Origin: Deltaproteobacteria bacterium
GTDB taxonomy: Bacteria; Desulfobacterota; Binatia; Binatales; Binataceae
DNA: 51,027 nucleotides
NCBI GenBank assembly: GCA_021817345.1
Contig: JAKAVC010000009.1
Coordinates: 1-51,027, forward strand
Direction of reading: 5' to 3'
The notes beneath the pieces were generated by a model. It made no database searches, was not told the DNA's origin, and worked only from the letters and a program-made list of their open reading frames with translations. The position numbers and the translations under genes were made by a program. Positions 16,407 through 26,642 of this stretch are shown here, piece after piece (positions within the stretch are counted from its first letter, which is position 1; each line of letters begins with the position of its first letter).

Positions 16407-16594
16407 TGCAGAATTTCGGTTACCTGTTCGCGGCCTACAGCATCATTTTCGCCGTGATCTTTTTCTACGTGATGTTCATCTGGCGGCGCCAGGCCGGTCT
16501 GGAGGCGGAAGTTCGCGCGATCGAGGCGCGGCTCAAGGAACTCGGTCAAAGCTCGCCCGCGGCTCCCGCCAATAGCTCGCGAGCCGGGCAATAG
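16406..16594 (+). CDS. ccmD: CcmD-like small membrane protein
   Basis: This 62-aa protein has a single membrane helix near residues 5-26 (FAAYSIIFAVIFFYVMFIWRRQ) followed by a charged coil (LEAEVRAIEARLKEL), the usual CcmD pattern. CcmD stabilises CcmC and helps release loaded CcmE from CcmABC. CcmD sequences are poorly conserved, so the call rests on size, topology and position directly after ccmC, whose stop codon it overlaps. No ccmG follows. Confidence 0.85.
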   Translation: MQNFGYLFAAYSIIFAVIFFYVMFIWRRQAGLEAEVRAIEARLKELGQSSPAAPANSSRAGQ

Positions 16595-16648
16595 CACCAC
16601 TGGGGCGCGAACCGAAGCCGCGCCTTAATTCTCCCAAGCGACGCGGCC

Positions 16649-16677
16649 TTGCGGCTGTCACCCCGCGTGCGCATCTT
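16649..16677 (+). promoter_or_regulatory. candidate dnaJ promoter
   Basis: TTGCGG (16649-16654), a 17-bp spacer and CATCTT (16672-16677) lie 20 bp before dnaJ. The -35 and the spacing fit; the -10 is a weak match. A single CTTGAG half-site overlaps its end. Confidence 0.35.
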
Positions 16678-16697
16678 GAGAGGACGGACGCTCCACG

Positions 16698-17810
16698 ATG
16701 GAGTTCAAGGACTACTACAAGACGCTGGGCCTGGAACGCACTGCCACCGACGCGGAAATCAAGAGCGCCTACCGCAAGCTCGCCCGCAAGTTCCATCCCG
16801 ACCTCAATCCGAACAACAAGGAAGCCGAGCGCCGCTTCAAGGAGATCAACGAGGCCTACCAGGTCCTGAGCGACGCCGAAAAGCGCCGCAAGTACGATCA
16901 GCTCGGCGCCGACTGGGAGCACGGAGCGACCGAGGACGAAATCCTGCGCCGTTACGCCGCCGCAGGCGCCGGGGCACGTGCGGGCGCAGGTTCGCGATGG
17001 AGCACGGCGGGCGGCATGAGCGACTTCTTCGAGCAGTTCTTCGGCTTCGGCGCATCGCCGTTCGGAGCCGAGACGGCCGGAGCACGAGGCGGCCCGTTCG
17101 GTTTCGGTGGCGCGGCTGAGCGCCCCGCGCGCGCTCCTGACGTTACCGCCGAGGTTACGATATCGCTCGAGGACGCCGTACGCGGCGCCACGCGCAGGAT
17201 CGAGCTTGCCGCGCAGGACGAATGCCCGCTATGCGGCGGAACCGGGATGGTCACGCGCGAGCAGCGCCAGGGCAAGCTTCGTGTTATCCGCTCCGCTCAG
17301 CCATGCCCGCATTGCGGCGGCGCCGGGATCATTCCCGTCAGGCGAGCCCTCGAAGTCTCGATCCCCGCAGGCGTCACCGAGGGCACGCGTATCAGGCTCA
17401 AAGGGCAGGGTGGACGCGGCGTGCGGCCCGATCTCAACGGCGACCTGTTCCTCGTCGTGCGTCTCCAACCGCATCCGGTGTTCACCGTCTCCGGGCGCGA
17501 CCTCCGATGCCAGCTTCCGGTATGGGACTACGAAGCCGTGCTCGGCGCCGAAGTCAGCGCGCCCACGCTCGACGGAAAGATCTCGCTCAAGATCCCTCCT
17601 GAGAGTCAGACCGGACGAGTGCTGAGGCTTCGCGGGCGCGGGCTTCCCGCTCGCGGCGGCGAGCGTGCCGGCGATCTGCTCTATGAACTCAAAGTCCTTG
17701 CTCCGACCGGCCTGACCGCCGAAGAGCGTTCGCTGATGGAGCAGCTTGCCCACAAGCGGCGCGCACGCGGCGTCGCCGACCCGCGCGCCGAACTGATGAA
17801 GAAGGGTTAG
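16698..17810 (+). CDS. DnaJ-type co-chaperone with reduced zinc centre
   Basis: This 370-aa protein stimulates Hsp70 (DnaK) ATPase. It has an N-terminal J-domain (residues 1-70, with HPD in RKFHPDLN), a Gly/Phe-rich linker (about 90-145), and the peptide-binding C-terminal domains. Type I DnaJ has four CxxCxGxG repeats; only two are present here (CPLCGGTG near 176 and CPHCGGAG near 203), enough for one zinc site. It is therefore intermediate between DnaJ and CbpA. A MerR-like gene follows after 4 bp, as cbpM follows cbpA in other bacteria. No dnaK or grpE is nearby. Confidence 0.92.
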   Translation: MEFKDYYKTLGLERTATDAEIKSAYRKLARKFHPDLNPNNKEAERRFKEINEAYQVLSDAEKRRKYDQLGADWEHGATEDEILRRYAAAGAGARAGAGSRWSTAGGMSDFFEQFFGFGASPFGAETAGARGGPFGFGGAAERPARAPDVTAEVTISLEDAVRGATRRIELAAQDECPLCGGTGMVTREQRQGKLRVIRSAQPCPHCGGAGIIPVRRALEVSIPAGVTEGTRIRLKGQGGRGVRPDLNGDLFLVVRLQPHPVFTVSGRDLRCQLPVWDYEAVLGAEVSAPTLDGKISLKIPPESQTGRVLRLRGRGLPARGGERAGDLLYELKVLAPTGLTAEERSLMEQLAHKRRARGVADPRAELMKKG

Positions 17811-17814
17811 AGCG

Positions 17815-18132
17815 ATGGCGCGCTCGCGAAGGGATGAGCGGAAAGCCGCAAAGTTTCCGGCCGGCTCGGCGAGCTACATGAGCCGGTCGGTCGTATGCCG
17901 GCTCGGCGGAATCACCGAAAGCCAACTGATGCTCTGGGAGCACGAGGAGTTTGTCGCGCCGGCGGCGACGCTCCAGGTGGGACGGCGCTCGGAGCCGCTC
18001 TACGACGAAGGCGCGCTCAGGCGAATCCGCACTATCCGCACCCTCGCCGAGGAACTCGGCGTCAACCTCCCCGGCATCGGCGTGATTCTCCATCTCCTCG
18101 ACCGGATGGGCGCACCCGGCGATCGGGACTAG
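17815..18132 (+). CDS. MerR-like helix-turn-helix protein, possible CbpM/HspR-type modulator
   Basis: This 105-aa protein has a MerR-type winged helix region: SRSVVCRLGGITESQLMLWEHEEFV near residues 22-46, a YDEGALRRIRTIRTLAEELGVNLPGIGVIL segment, and a short C-terminal helix. It lacks a long dimerisation coil and metal-binding Cys residues. Its position 4 bp after the J-protein suggests either a chaperone modulator like CbpM, which binds the J-domain, or a heat-shock repressor like HspR. The sequence alone does not separate the two. Confidence 0.8.
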   Translation: MARSRRDERKAAKFPAGSASYMSRSVVCRLGGITESQLMLWEHEEFVAPAATLQVGRRSEPLYDEGALRRIRTIRTLAEELGVNLPGIGVILHLLDRMGAPGDRD

Positions 18133-18165
18133 CCCGGCCATCTCGCCGCCAGCGAAATGCCGGCG

Positions 18166-18194
18166 TTGCCCCGTGTGGCGACCGTGGATAGCTT
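18166..18194 (+). promoter_or_regulatory. candidate tilS promoter, nearly leaderless
   Basis: TTGCCC (18166-18171), a 17-bp spacer and TAGCTT (18189-18194) end nine bases before the GTG start of tilS, so transcription would begin almost at the start codon. No ribosome-binding site is visible, which agrees with a leaderless message. Confidence 0.4.
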
Positions 18195-18203
18195 TACATT
18201 GTA

Positions 18204-19589
18204 GTGGCTTTCCAACACGAGACGCGGCTCTTACGCAAGGTCGCGGGCGCGCTCTCACGGATCGGCCTTCGTCCCGGCGCGCTCGTGCTCGTCGCGCTCT
18301 CGGGCGGCGCCGATTCCGTTGCCCTGGTGCGCGCGATGCTCGCGCTCGGCGACAAATTCGGTTATCGGCTCGCCGCCGCCCATCTGAACCATCGCATTCG
18401 AGGCGAGGAGTCCGAGCGCGACGAGGCGTTCGTGCGGGCGCTGTGCGACAGGCTCGGCCTCGACCTTGAAGTCGAACACGCCGAGGGGCTTCGCGCGGGA
18501 ATGCCGAATCTCGAAGAGCGTGCGCGCGAATATCGCTACGGGTTCTTCGAGCGAGTCGTGAAGGCGCGAGGCGCGGAGTACCTGGCGCTCGCCCATCAGG
18601 CCGACGATCAGGCTGAGACCGTGATGCTGCGCCTTTTACGCGGCGCGGGCGCGGCGGGACTTGCCGCGATGGACGAGCGTGGGCCGGGCCGAATTATCCG
18701 CCCGATGCTTGCGGCGACGCGCGCCGAGGTGCTCGGATACCTTGACGCAATCGAGGAGAACTTCGTATCCGACAGCACCAATTTGTCGCCCGCGATCCTC
18801 CGAAACCGGGTGCGGATGGAACTGCTGCCGATGCTCGAGCGCGAGTACGCGCCGGGACTCGCGGGACGGTTTTGCGAGCTTGCCGATGAGATGCGCGAAC
18901 TCGACGGCTTCGTCCGGATTGCGGGAGGCAGGGAGTTGGCGGCGCGGATTGGCGCGGATGGCACGCTCAGCATCGCGGGCTTCGCCCGGCTCCATCCCGC
19001 GCTCCAGCGCGCGATCGTCCGCCTGTTCATGGAGAATCGGCTCGGAAGCCTGCGCCGGATTTCACGCGCGCATGTCGAGGCGATTCGCCGGCTATGCCTT
19101 GACGGACCGCCGAACGCAAGCCTTGATCTGCCGCACGGAACGCGCGCGGTTCGCGTGTACGAGAGGCTTCTTCTCGGTCGCGCGGAGGTTCTTGCGCGGC
19201 CGCGCTTTCGCGCTGCGATTGCGCCGTCGGGAACGACCGTTGTGCGCGAGGCGGGCTTCGAGTTCGAAGCGGCGACGCTTTCGGCTCGGGAAGTATCGCT
19301 TCCGGCGAACAAGATGGAGGCGCTGTTTGACGCGCGCGAAATCCCGGACGGCCTCGTCGCGCGCAATTTCCAGCCCGGGGACCGGCTCAATCCGCCCGGG
19401 ATGCAGGGTCGGCGCAAGGTCAAGAAGATATTCATCGACGCGCGGATTCCCAGGGCCGAACGAATGACGTTTCCGGTGGTCGAATCCGGCGGCGAGATCG
19501 TATGGCTTCCGGGGCTGGCGCGCGCCGGCAAAGCGCGGGTGGGCGAGGGCACCGAGACTGTGCTACGACTGACTGCACATCGACTTTAA
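18204..19589 (+). CDS. tilS: tRNA(Ile)-lysidine synthase
   Basis: TilS uses ATP and lysine to convert C34 of the CAU-anticodon tRNA-Ile into lysidine, changing its decoding from AUG to AUA. The 461-aa protein has the N-type PP-loop ATP site LVALSGGADSVALV (about residues 28-41), the HLNHRIRGEESERDEAF region, HQADDQAETVMLRLLRGAG, and the C-terminal TilS substrate-binding domains (LVARNFQPGDRLNPPGMQGRRKVKKIFIDARIP). The start is a GTG with no visible ribosome-binding site, but it places the PP-loop where relatives have it. ftsH follows, as in many bacteria. Confidence 0.96.
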   Translation: MAFQHETRLLRKVAGALSRIGLRPGALVLVALSGGADSVALVRAMLALGDKFGYRLAAAHLNHRIRGEESERDEAFVRALCDRLGLDLEVEHAEGLRAGMPNLEERAREYRYGFFERVVKARGAEYLALAHQADDQAETVMLRLLRGAGAAGLAAMDERGPGRIIRPMLAATRAEVLGYLDAIEENFVSDSTNLSPAILRNRVRMELLPMLEREYAPGLAGRFCELADEMRELDGFVRIAGGRELAARIGADGTLSIAGFARLHPALQRAIVRLFMENRLGSLRRISRAHVEAIRRLCLDGPPNASLDLPHGTRAVRVYERLLLGRAEVLARPRFRAAIAPSGTTVVREAGFEFEAATLSAREVSLPANKMEALFDAREIPDGLVARNFQPGDRLNPPGMQGRRKVKKIFIDARIPRAERMTFPVVESGGEIVWLPGLARAGKARVGEGTETVLRLTAHRL

Positions 19590-19618
19590 TGACTGCTTGC
19601 AGGGGAGAATAAGCGCCG

Positions 19619-19648
19619 TTGCGAACTATTTAACACGCATGGTAGCCT
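19619..19648 (+). promoter_or_regulatory. candidate ftsH promoter
   Basis: TTGCGA (19619-19624), an 18-bp spacer and TAGCCT (19643-19648) lie just upstream of ftsH. The same -35 hexamer appears before csoR and the oxidase operon. Confidence 0.35.
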
Positions 19649-19658
19649 GTTAGTTGGG

Positions 19659-21593
<1,935 letters not shown>

Positions 21594-21657
21594 CCGAATC
21601 GGCTAAAAGGAGCGGAAAGGATATCCGGTTTCGGCGCGCGTTCGCCGATGCTCGTGA

Positions 21658-22542
21658 ATGAACCTCGCGACTGCGCCCCGCCGATCGGATGAGCCGCGGC
21701 GACCCGGATCGCTCAGACTCAAGGGCAGCCTGACGATTCGCCTGCCCGCCGTGATGGGCGTTCTCAATGTAACGCCCGATTCGTTTTCCGACGGGGGCAG
21801 CTACTTCGAACGCGACCGCGCAATCGCGCACGGGCTGGAGTTGATCCGGGCTGGCGCGGATATTGTCGATGTGGGCGGCGAATCGACCCGCCCGGGAGCT
21901 CGCGAAGTTTCGGTGGACGAAGAGATCGCGCGGGTGGTCCCGGTTATCGAGGCGCTTGCCGCAAGCGCTCGGACTCCCATCTCCATCGACACGCGCAAGG
22001 CGGCGGTGGCGCGGGCGGCGCTTTCGGCCGGAGCGCGAATCGTCAATGACGTAAGCGGTCTCGTCTTCGATCCGGCGATGGTTGAGACTGTGGCGGAGGC
22101 TGACGCGGCAGTGGTGATAATGCATATGCGCGGGACGCCGGAAACGATGATGCGGCTCGCCCGCTATCGCGATGTCGTCACGCAGGTGCGGGGATGGCTC
22201 AAGGCGCGCGCGGCGTGGGCCGAGAGGGCGGGAATCAGGCGCTCGCGCATCATCGTCGATCCCGGTCTGGGTTTCGCCAAGACCGCAAACCATAATCTCA
22301 GACTGCTGGCCGCCTTGCCCTGGCTCTGCACCCTCGGCTATCCGGTATTGGTAGGGGCTTCGCGCAAGAGCTTCATACGGCGAATCGCGGGAGCCGATCC
22401 CGCCGGGGTAAGCTACGCAAGCGCGGCGGTGGGCGCGCTCGCGGTCGCCGCGGGAGCTTCGATCGTGCGGGTCCATGAACCCGGCGCGGCCCGCGCCGCA
22501 GTCGCGATGGCGTCGGCGGTGGCCCGCCGGGGACTGCGCTGA
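21658..22542 (+). CDS. folP: dihydropteroate synthase
   Basis: FolP condenses p-aminobenzoate with dihydropterin pyrophosphate in folate synthesis and is the sulfonamide target. The 294-aa TIM-barrel protein has the two Prosite signatures: VMGVLNVTPDSFSDGG (about residues 33-48) and DIVDVGGESTRPGAREVS. It also has the conserved DVSGL, HMRGTPETM and DPGLGFAKT segments and the C-terminal VGASRKSFI motif. The N-terminus carries about 25 extra residues before the first strand. It follows ftsH by 64 bp and precedes cdaA by 17 bp, the common order in deltaproteobacteria. Confidence 0.97.
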   Translation: MNLATAPRRSDEPRRPGSLRLKGSLTIRLPAVMGVLNVTPDSFSDGGSYFERDRAIAHGLELIRAGADIVDVGGESTRPGAREVSVDEEIARVVPVIEALAASARTPISIDTRKAAVARAALSAGARIVNDVSGLVFDPAMVETVAEADAAVVIMHMRGTPETMMRLARYRDVVTQVRGWLKARAAWAERAGIRRSRIIVDPGLGFAKTANHNLRLLAALPWLCTLGYPVLVGASRKSFIRRIAGADPAGVSYASAAVGALAVAAGASIVRVHEPGAARAAVAMASAVARRGLR

Positions 22543-22559
22543 GAGGTAGGCTGCCTTCG

Positions 22560-23312
22560 ATGCATCATTATCTGCCGGTGCTGCCTGCGCCACGATGGCA
22601 GGACATTATCGACATCCTGATCGTCGCCTACGTAATCTACCGGATCGCGCTTTTGATTCGGGGAACGCGGACGATGCAGATGGTCGTGGGGCTGGCGATC
22701 GTCGGAATCGCGTACGTGACCTCGCAGGTGTTCGGGCTGTTCACGCTCAACTGGCTGCTCAATAATTTCCTCGGGTCCCTGTTCGTCATCCTGGTGGTGA
22801 TTTTCCAGGCCGATATCAGGCGCGCGCTCACCCGGGTGGGAGCGGGACCGTTCTTCGGCGCGCGCGTGACCAGTGCGGGAATAGCCGAGGAGCTTGCGAT
22901 GGCGGCGGCGTGGCTTTCGGCCCGCAGAATAGGGGCGCTTATCGTTATCGAGCAGGAGGACGGCCTGAACGAGTTCGTCGAAACCGGAAGGATGCTTTAC
23001 AGCCGGGTCTCGCCAGAGCTGCTCGAAACGATTTTCATGCGCGGCTCGCCGCTTCATGACGGGGCGGTGATAATCAAGGGCGATCAGATACTGGCCGCCT
23101 CGTGCGTGCTGCCGCTCTCATCGAACCCCAGCGTGAGCCTTGCGCTTGGCACCCGCCATCGGGCGGCGATCGGCATGACCGAGGATACCGACGCGGTCGT
23201 GCTCGTGGTCTCGGAGGAGGACGGCACCATCTCGATTGCGCGAAACGGCCAGCTCGAGCGCGGACTCGAACCCTCCGAGTTGCTGAGCACGCTGCGGAAG
23301 CTTCTGGCATGA
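22560..23312 (+). CDS. cdaA: diadenylate cyclase CdaA
   Basis: CdaA makes cyclic di-AMP from two ATP at the inner membrane. The 250-aa protein has three N-terminal membrane helices (about residues 15-90) and a DAC (DisA_N) domain with the catalytic RGSPLHDGAVII motif (about 161-172) and the GTRHRAAIGMTE motif (about 198-209). The order cdaA-cdaR-glmM is the standard operon in which CdaR and GlmM regulate the cyclase. Its stop overlaps the cdaR start by 4 bp. c-di-AMP commonly controls potassium and osmolyte transport and cell-wall balance. Confidence 0.96.
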   Translation: MHHYLPVLPAPRWQDIIDILIVAYVIYRIALLIRGTRTMQMVVGLAIVGIAYVTSQVFGLFTLNWLLNNFLGSLFVILVVIFQADIRRALTRVGAGPFFGARVTSAGIAEELAMAAAWLSARRIGALIVIEQEDGLNEFVETGRMLYSRVSPELLETIFMRGSPLHDGAVIIKGDQILAASCVLPLSSNPSVSLALGTRHRAAIGMTEDTDAVVLVVSEEDGTISIARNGQLERGLEPSELLSTLRKLLA

Positions 23313-24340
23313 GCACCGCCGAGCAAACATCCGGCAAGGTTCCGGAACCGCAAGAGCCCGAGGCGGGCGGCGCGGGGCGGCGGAGTCTCGCGCGTCAGTC
23401 GCCGACAAGCGGGCTATGGCGGCGTGTGCGCAGGAATATCGGACTCAAGATTCTTTCGCTCGTGATTGCAATCGGGCTCTGGACCTTCGTCAATGCCGGC
23501 CAGCGCAGCGCGATCGAGTCGATGCAGGTACCTGTCACCTATCACGGCCTTGCCCAGGGACTCGTTATCGTCAACCATCCCATCGACTTCGTGAAAATCC
23601 AGGTGATGGGGCCGCGTACGCTGCTTTCACTGCTCGATCCCGAGCGCCTCGCGGTCAAACTCGATTTATCTTCGATCGGGCCCGGCCAGGCGTCGTTCAA
23701 GATCACGCCCGCGATGTTCGACATTCCGCGCCAGACCAGCGTGACCAGCGTTTCACCGTCGGACGTGATGCTTGACGTTGACCGTATCGTGCGTCGCGAT
23801 GTTCCCGTGCGTCTTGTAGTCCAGGGCAAGGTTGCCAAGGGGTACGCCGTGCAGTCCGCCAAAGTGCAGCCGCCGACCGTCAGGGTGATTGGTCCTAGCC
23901 GCTACGTCGATGCGCTTGAAGCGATCTTCAGCGAGCCGGTCGATGTGACGGGGGTCTCCTCAGACGTCGATCGGACGGTCAATTTGCGCAACCCCAGTGG
24001 CGTCGGGGTTGTGCTATCGATCGTCAAAGTCGAGGCGAGCATCACGGTCACGCAGAAAGTCACCGATCGCGAGTTTCGCAACGTCGCCCTTCAGGTCAAG
24101 GACAGCGGCTACAGGTACCGGATCATGCCGAAGACCGGCGCGGTTACCGTTCGCGGCCCGGAATTGCTGCTCGCGCAACTCAACTCCGACGGCCTTCTCT
24201 ACGTCGAGGCGAAAGATCTCCGTCCCGGCCTTCATTCGGTCGCGGTCCAGGTCAATCTGCCCGACGGTATCAAGCTGGTGCGCCAGTCGCCCGATACGGC
24301 TAAACTGAGGCTCTATCCCGAGAAGATTTCCAGGAACTGA
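23309..24340 (+). CDS. cdaR: CdaA regulator with YbbR domains
   Basis: CdaR is a membrane-anchored extracytoplasmic protein that tunes CdaA activity. The 343-aa protein has a cytoplasmic N-terminal tail of about 45 residues, one membrane helix (NIGLKILSLVIAIGLWTFVNAG, about 44-65) and then tandem YbbR repeats. The repeat motif is seen in VPVTYHGL with FVKIQVMGPRTLL, in VRLVVQGKVAKGY with TVRVIGPSRYV, and in FRNVALQVKDSGYRYRIMPKTGAVTVRGP. The start ATG overlaps the cdaA stop. The N-terminal tail is longer than in Bacillus CdaR and rich in Glu, Gly and Arg. Confidence 0.92.
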   Translation: MSTAEQTSGKVPEPQEPEAGGAGRRSLARQSPTSGLWRRVRRNIGLKILSLVIAIGLWTFVNAGQRSAIESMQVPVTYHGLAQGLVIVNHPIDFVKIQVMGPRTLLSLLDPERLAVKLDLSSIGPGQASFKITPAMFDIPRQTSVTSVSPSDVMLDVDRIVRRDVPVRLVVQGKVAKGYAVQSAKVQPPTVRVIGPSRYVDALEAIFSEPVDVTGVSSDVDRTVNLRNPSGVGVVLSIVKVEASITVTQKVTDREFRNVALQVKDSGYRYRIMPKTGAVTVRGPELLLAQLNSDGLLYVEAKDLRPGLHSVAVQVNLPDGIKLVRQSPDTAKLRLYPEKISRN

Positions 24341-24344
24341 ACGG

Positions 24345-25709
24345 ATGGGTACGCGTCGCAGGTTGTTCGGCACTGACGGAATCAGAGGCGTGGCGAATGA
24401 AGAGCCGATCACGCCGGAAACCGCGCTCAGGCTCGGGCGCGCGCTCGCCCATGTCTTCAAAGACCACGCCGGACGTCATCGCCGAATCCTGATCGGCAAG
24501 GACACCCGGCTCTCGGGCTACATGCTCGAGACCGCGATCGCCTCGGGGATCTGCTCGATGGGCGTGGACGTGTTGCTGGTCGGCCCGCTTCCGACGCCCG
24601 CAATCGCCTTTCTCACCCGCAGCATGCGCGCCGAGGCGGGAGTGGTGATTTCGGCCTCGCACAATCCGTTTCAGGACAACGGGATCAAGTTTTTCTCGCG
24701 CGACGGATTCAAGCTCGACGACGATATCGAACAGCGTATCGAGGATCTCGTCTTCGACGACAGCGTGCTCGCCCGCGCGCGCGCAACCGCCGGCGATATA
24801 GGCAAGGCCGCGCGTATCGACGACGCGCTCGGCCGCTACCTGGTGTTTCTCAAGACCTGCGTGCCGCGCGACGTCACTTTCGACGGCCTCAAGGTCGCCA
24901 TTGATTGCGCAAACGGCGCGGCCTACCGGGTCGGGCCCGAGGCGCTCGAGGAACTCGGCGCCGAGGTCGTGGCGCTCGGCGTTGAGCCCGACGGCACCAA
25001 TATCAATCTCGGATGCGGCGCGGTTCACACCGGCGCGCTTCGCGAAACCGTCGTGCGCGAGCGATGCCACGTCGGGATCGCGCTCGACGGCGACGGCGAC
25101 CGCGCAATCCTGGTGGACGAACGCGGCGAACTGTTCGACGGCGACGACGTGATGGCGCTGATGGCGCGGCGGATGAGCCGGGCCGGAACGCTTCGCAACA
25201 ATACCGTGGTCGCCACCGTGATGAGCAACTTCGGGCTCGAACTTTCGCTGCGTCAGGCTGGGATCAAGCTGGTGCGCACGGAGGTTGGCGATCCCGCGGT
25301 GGTGCGCGAGATGCGCGCGAATTCCTACAACCTCGGCGGCGAGCAATCGGGGCACGTCATTTTCATGGACCATTCGACGACCGGCGACGGCCTTATTTCC
25401 GCGCTGACGGTCCTGTCGCAGATGGCGGGATTGGGGAAACCGCTCAGCGAGCTGCGCGCGATGCATCGTGTGCCCCAGGTGCTGGAAAACGTCCGCGTGC
25501 GCGAGCGCGTGCCGCTTAGCGAAATGCCGGACGTTGCCGGCGCGATCGCCCAGGCCGAGGCGCGCCTTGCCGGCAGCGGGCGGCTTTTGGTTCGTTACTC
25601 AGGCACCGAGATGCTTGCGCGCGTGATGGTCGAGGGCGAGGACCACGCGGAGATAAGCACGCTCGCCCGCGAGATCGGCGCGGCAATCCAGAGACGAGTC
25701 GGCGCCTAG
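24345..25709 (+). CDS. glmM: phosphoglucosamine mutase
   Basis: GlmM interconverts glucosamine-6-phosphate and glucosamine-1-phosphate, the step that feeds UDP-GlcNAc into peptidoglycan and lipid A. The 454-aa protein starts RRLFGTDGIRGVAN, has the active-site phosphoserine in VISASHNPFQDNGIKFFS (about residues 102-119), the Mg-binding DGDGDR (about 249-254), the sugar-specificity loop GEQSGHVIF and the phosphate-binding C-terminal RYSGTEMLARVMVEG. The length is exactly as expected. GlmM also binds and inhibits CdaA in several bacteria. Its stop overlaps the stop of the convergent pdxJ by 4 bp. Confidence 0.98.
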   Translation: MGTRRRLFGTDGIRGVANEEPITPETALRLGRALAHVFKDHAGRHRRILIGKDTRLSGYMLETAIASGICSMGVDVLLVGPLPTPAIAFLTRSMRAEAGVVISASHNPFQDNGIKFFSRDGFKLDDDIEQRIEDLVFDDSVLARARATAGDIGKAARIDDALGRYLVFLKTCVPRDVTFDGLKVAIDCANGAAYRVGPEALEELGAEVVALGVEPDGTNINLGCGAVHTGALRETVVRERCHVGIALDGDGDRAILVDERGELFDGDDVMALMARRMSRAGTLRNNTVVATVMSNFGLELSLRQAGIKLVRTEVGDPAVVREMRANSYNLGGEQSGHVIFMDHSTTGDGLISALTVLSQMAGLGKPLSELRAMHRVPQVLENVRVRERVPLSEMPDVAGAIAQAEARLAGSGRLLVRYSGTEMLARVMVEGEDHAEISTLAREIGAAIQRRVGA

Positions 25710-26518
25710 TAGCGTCCGCGCGAGGCTGATTTCGCAGGGTATTTCCTTGCGGCGGAGACGGGTTTCGCGCGTTTGAGCGCGGCGGGTTTTGAGCCGAGAG
25801 CCTTCAGGTACATCCTGACCGTGCGTTTGAGCCCGTAGTAAAGCGCGTCGGCGACAAGCGCCTGTCCAATCGACGTCTCGAGCAGCCCGGGCACGTTCTT
25901 CACATAGGCGGGAAGATTGTCGAGGTTGAGGTCGTGCCCCGCGTTCAGCCCGAGTCCGACGCTTTTGGCGACGAGCGCGGCCTCGCGATGACGCTTCAGG
26001 ATTGCTCTGCCCTCACGCGTTCCGAACGCCATCGCGTACGGCCCGGTGTAAAGCTCGATCCGGTTTGCGCCGAACTCTTTCGCCTGCCGCACCGTCTCTT
26101 GATCCGGCTCGACGAACAGGCTGACCCGCATCCCGCCCTCGGTGAGCCGCTTTATGGCATCGCGAAGCCATGCGGTGCGTTCGTCGAGCGCCCATCCCTG
26201 GTTCGAGGTGAGCACGTCGGGCGCGTCGGGCACCAGCGTGACCTGCGTCGGCTTGACCGCGCACACCAAGTCGAGAAAATCGGGACTCGGATAACCTTCG
26301 ACGTTGAACTCGCGCCCGTATTCGTTCATCACGACCGGAGCAACCTCGTACACGTCGCTACGGCGGATATGGCGCTCGTCGGGGCGCGGATGCACCGTGA
26401 TGCCGTGGCATCCCGCCTCGCTACAGGTGCGCACGGCCTTGAGCAGGTTGGGAATGTCGCCGCCGCGCGCGTTACGCAAAAGCGCTATCTTGTTGACGTT
26501 TACGCTGAGGCGGACCAT
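25706..26518 (-). CDS. pdxJ: pyridoxine 5'-phosphate synthase
   Basis: PdxJ closes the pyridine ring of vitamin B6 from 1-deoxyxylulose-5-phosphate and aminoacetone phosphate. The 270-aa TIM-barrel protein begins RLSVNVNKIALLRNARGG and has the conserved GITVHPRPDERHIR, FNVEGYPS, QVTLVPDAP, RVSLFVEPD, IELYTGPYA and GLNAGHDLNLDNL segments. It carries an extra Lys/Arg/Ala-rich tail of about 28 residues. In related genomes pdxJ follows glmM on the same strand; here it is inverted and ends tail-to-tail with glmM. acpS, often its neighbour, is absent. Confidence 0.96.
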   Translation of the reverse strand: MVRLSVNVNKIALLRNARGGDIPNLLKAVRTCSEAGCHGITVHPRPDERHIRRSDVYEVAPVVMNEYGREFNVEGYPSPDFLDLVCAVKPTQVTLVPDAPDVLTSNQGWALDERTAWLRDAIKRLTEGGMRVSLFVEPDQETVRQAKEFGANRIELYTGPYAMAFGTREGRAILKRHREAALVAKSVGLGLNAGHDLNLDNLPAYVKNVPGLLETSIGQALVADALYYGLKRTVRMYLKALGSKPAALKRAKPVSAARKYPAKSASRGRY

Positions 26519-26642
26519 CTGCGGATACGATCAAGGCTAAGCCCCAGCGCGGGGGCGCGCAATCGCCCGAAGGCGAACCGGCATGCCCGCCATCCGTTCC
26601 CGCGCGCGGTTTTGGTAACATCGGGGCGTAGCCGGGATCACG

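Noticed and set aside
16672-16697. HspR/HAIR operator upstream of dnaJ
   Set aside because: Only one CTTGAG half-site is present; the required ACTCAAG partner at 7-base spacing is missing.
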